Shown here piece by piece: positions 6,194 through 6,619 of a stretch of 6,619 nucleotides of DNA; the stretch's first letter is position 1; the number at the start of each line of letters is the position of its first letter. The stretch is from NCBI GenBank assembly GCA_937880545.1, contig CALFKA010000087.1, forward strand, positions 1-6,619, read 5' to 3'. A program made the translations under genes and the position numbers. The DNA comes from an uncultured Clostridia bacterium. GTDB taxonomy: Bacteria; Bacillota; Clostridia; Peptostreptococcales; Acidaminobacteraceae. The notes beneath the pieces are model-generated. The model worked only from the letters and a program-made list of their open reading frames with translations. It was not told where the DNA came from and did no database searches.

Positions 6194-6218
6194 AAGAACC
6201 CCTATCTCAGGGGTCCTT
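6194..6218 (-). terminator. Rho-independent terminator of the right-end partial gene
   Basis: On the minus strand AAGGACCCCT pairs with AGGGGTTCTT (6209-6218 with 6194-6203; ten pairs including one G-U), with a 5-base loop. The descending arm runs into TTTTT (complement of 6191-6195). It lies 12 bases past the stop of the partial gene. Confidence 0.85.
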
Positions 6219-6230
6219 CCTTGTAATAAA

Positions 6231-6569
6231 TCATGGTGTCAGGTAGTAAGCATGAACTTCATAGTTGGCTTCTTCTAGTAAGACGATCAACCGGTCACCT
6301 TTTACTACCACATCTTTTCTGGAATACCATCTGCTTCCTTTTGACAGATTGGTATCTATAATTTCGTTCAATCGAGTCAGGCGTTTACTGGGTGAAGCAT
6401 TCTTCACTCCAGGATCATAGTAGTTCAATAGTAGTGTGCTCAACTCACTCAGTTGGTGTTCACTAAGAGGGGTCCACTTCTCCAGCTCTGATACCGCATT
6501 AAAATCATCCTCATTATAGTACAGCTGAACCTCGAAACTCTCATTCAGAGAAATTGTTTTAATACTGTC
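6231..6569 (-). CDS. Unrecognised protein, C-terminal part (5' end missing)
   Basis: The last 112 residues of a protein I do not recognise end at a TGA (6231-6233), followed by a good terminator. The visible part is charged and soluble, with a likely helical stretch (SEHQLSELSTLLLNYYD) and a beta-rich end (DVVVKGDRLIVLLEEANYEVHAYYL). I see no membrane segment, cysteine motif or known catalytic motif. The frame continues into the adapter as MLFRS from a false GTG (6582-6584), so the true start lies beyond the contig. The stop followed by a terminator supports a real gene, and the original protein may be much longer. Confidence 0.7.
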   Translation of the reverse strand, partial: DSIKTISLNESFEVQLYYNEDDFNAVSELEKWTPLSEHQLSELSTLLLNYYDPGVKNASPSKRLTRLNEIIDTNLSKGSRWYSRKDVVVKGDRLIVLLEEANYEVHAYYLTP

Positions 6570-6619
6570 AGATCGGAAGAGCACACGTCTGAACTCCAGT
6601 CACATCACGATCTCGTATG
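6570..6619. other. Illumina TruSeq index-1 adapter (right contig end)
   Basis: This is not biological sequence. It begins with the standard adapter sequence AGATCGGAAGAGC, continues through the read-2 adapter, the index ATCACG, and on into ATCTCGTATG of the P7 side. Positions 6570-6616 are the exact reverse complement of 1-47. It supplies a false GTG start and MLFRS to the minus-strand frame that ends at 6231. Confidence 0.98.

Noticed and set aside
1..6619. Long terminal inverted repeats suggesting a transposon or linear element
   Set aside because: The repeat is known Illumina adapter with a multiplex index, not a transposon end, and no transposase is present.

Overview
The window looks like one complete short-read assembly contig of bacterial chromosome. 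Both ends are capped by uncut Illumina TruSeq index-1 adapter (1-47 and 6570-6619). The biological sequence is therefore 48-6569, and the genes at both ends are cut off. Moderate GC, strong GGAGG-type ribosome sites, a LexA with a Bacillus/Clostridium-type SOS box, and a giant 2-hydroxyacyl-CoA dehydratase activase-type protein all point to an anaerobic Firmicute (Clostridia/Tissierellia-like). No closer assignment is supported.

Layout. Plus strand, 48-3714, is one tightly packed operon. It holds the C-terminal 570 residues of a large acyl-CoA dehydratase activase-related protein (N-terminus missing), lipoate-protein ligase lplA (1-bp stop/start overlap), a GNAT acetyltransferase (2-bp gap) and a small membrane-anchored protein of unknown function (14-bp gap). 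It closes with a rho-independent terminator.

Minus strand, 6147 down to 3778, is a convergent unit: a cysteine-rich DUF2284-type protein, a tyrosine recombinase overlapping it by 26 bp, and lexA. A sigma-A-like promoter precedes the DUF2284 gene. lexA has its own promoter lying over the last codons of the recombinase, with an SOS box across its -35, so LexA probably represses itself there. A terminator in the convergent gap ends this unit. Further right, still on the minus strand, is the 3' end of an unrecognised gene with its own terminator (6194-6218).

Functionally, the plus operon joins anaerobic radical CoA-ester chemistry (by family) with lipoate attachment and protein or small-molecule acetylation. 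The minus unit joins a recombinase with the SOS regulator. All genes are typical of a chromosome. I see no rRNA, tRNA, CRISPR array, insertion sequence or clear prophage. No gene-free stretch exceeds 300 bases; the two gaps (3669-3832 and 6098-6230) hold terminators and a promoter. I did not find a convincing new system. The points most worth a second look are the adapter ends with their false start codons, the lexA operator/promoter arrangement, and the DUF2284-recombinase-lexA linkage.
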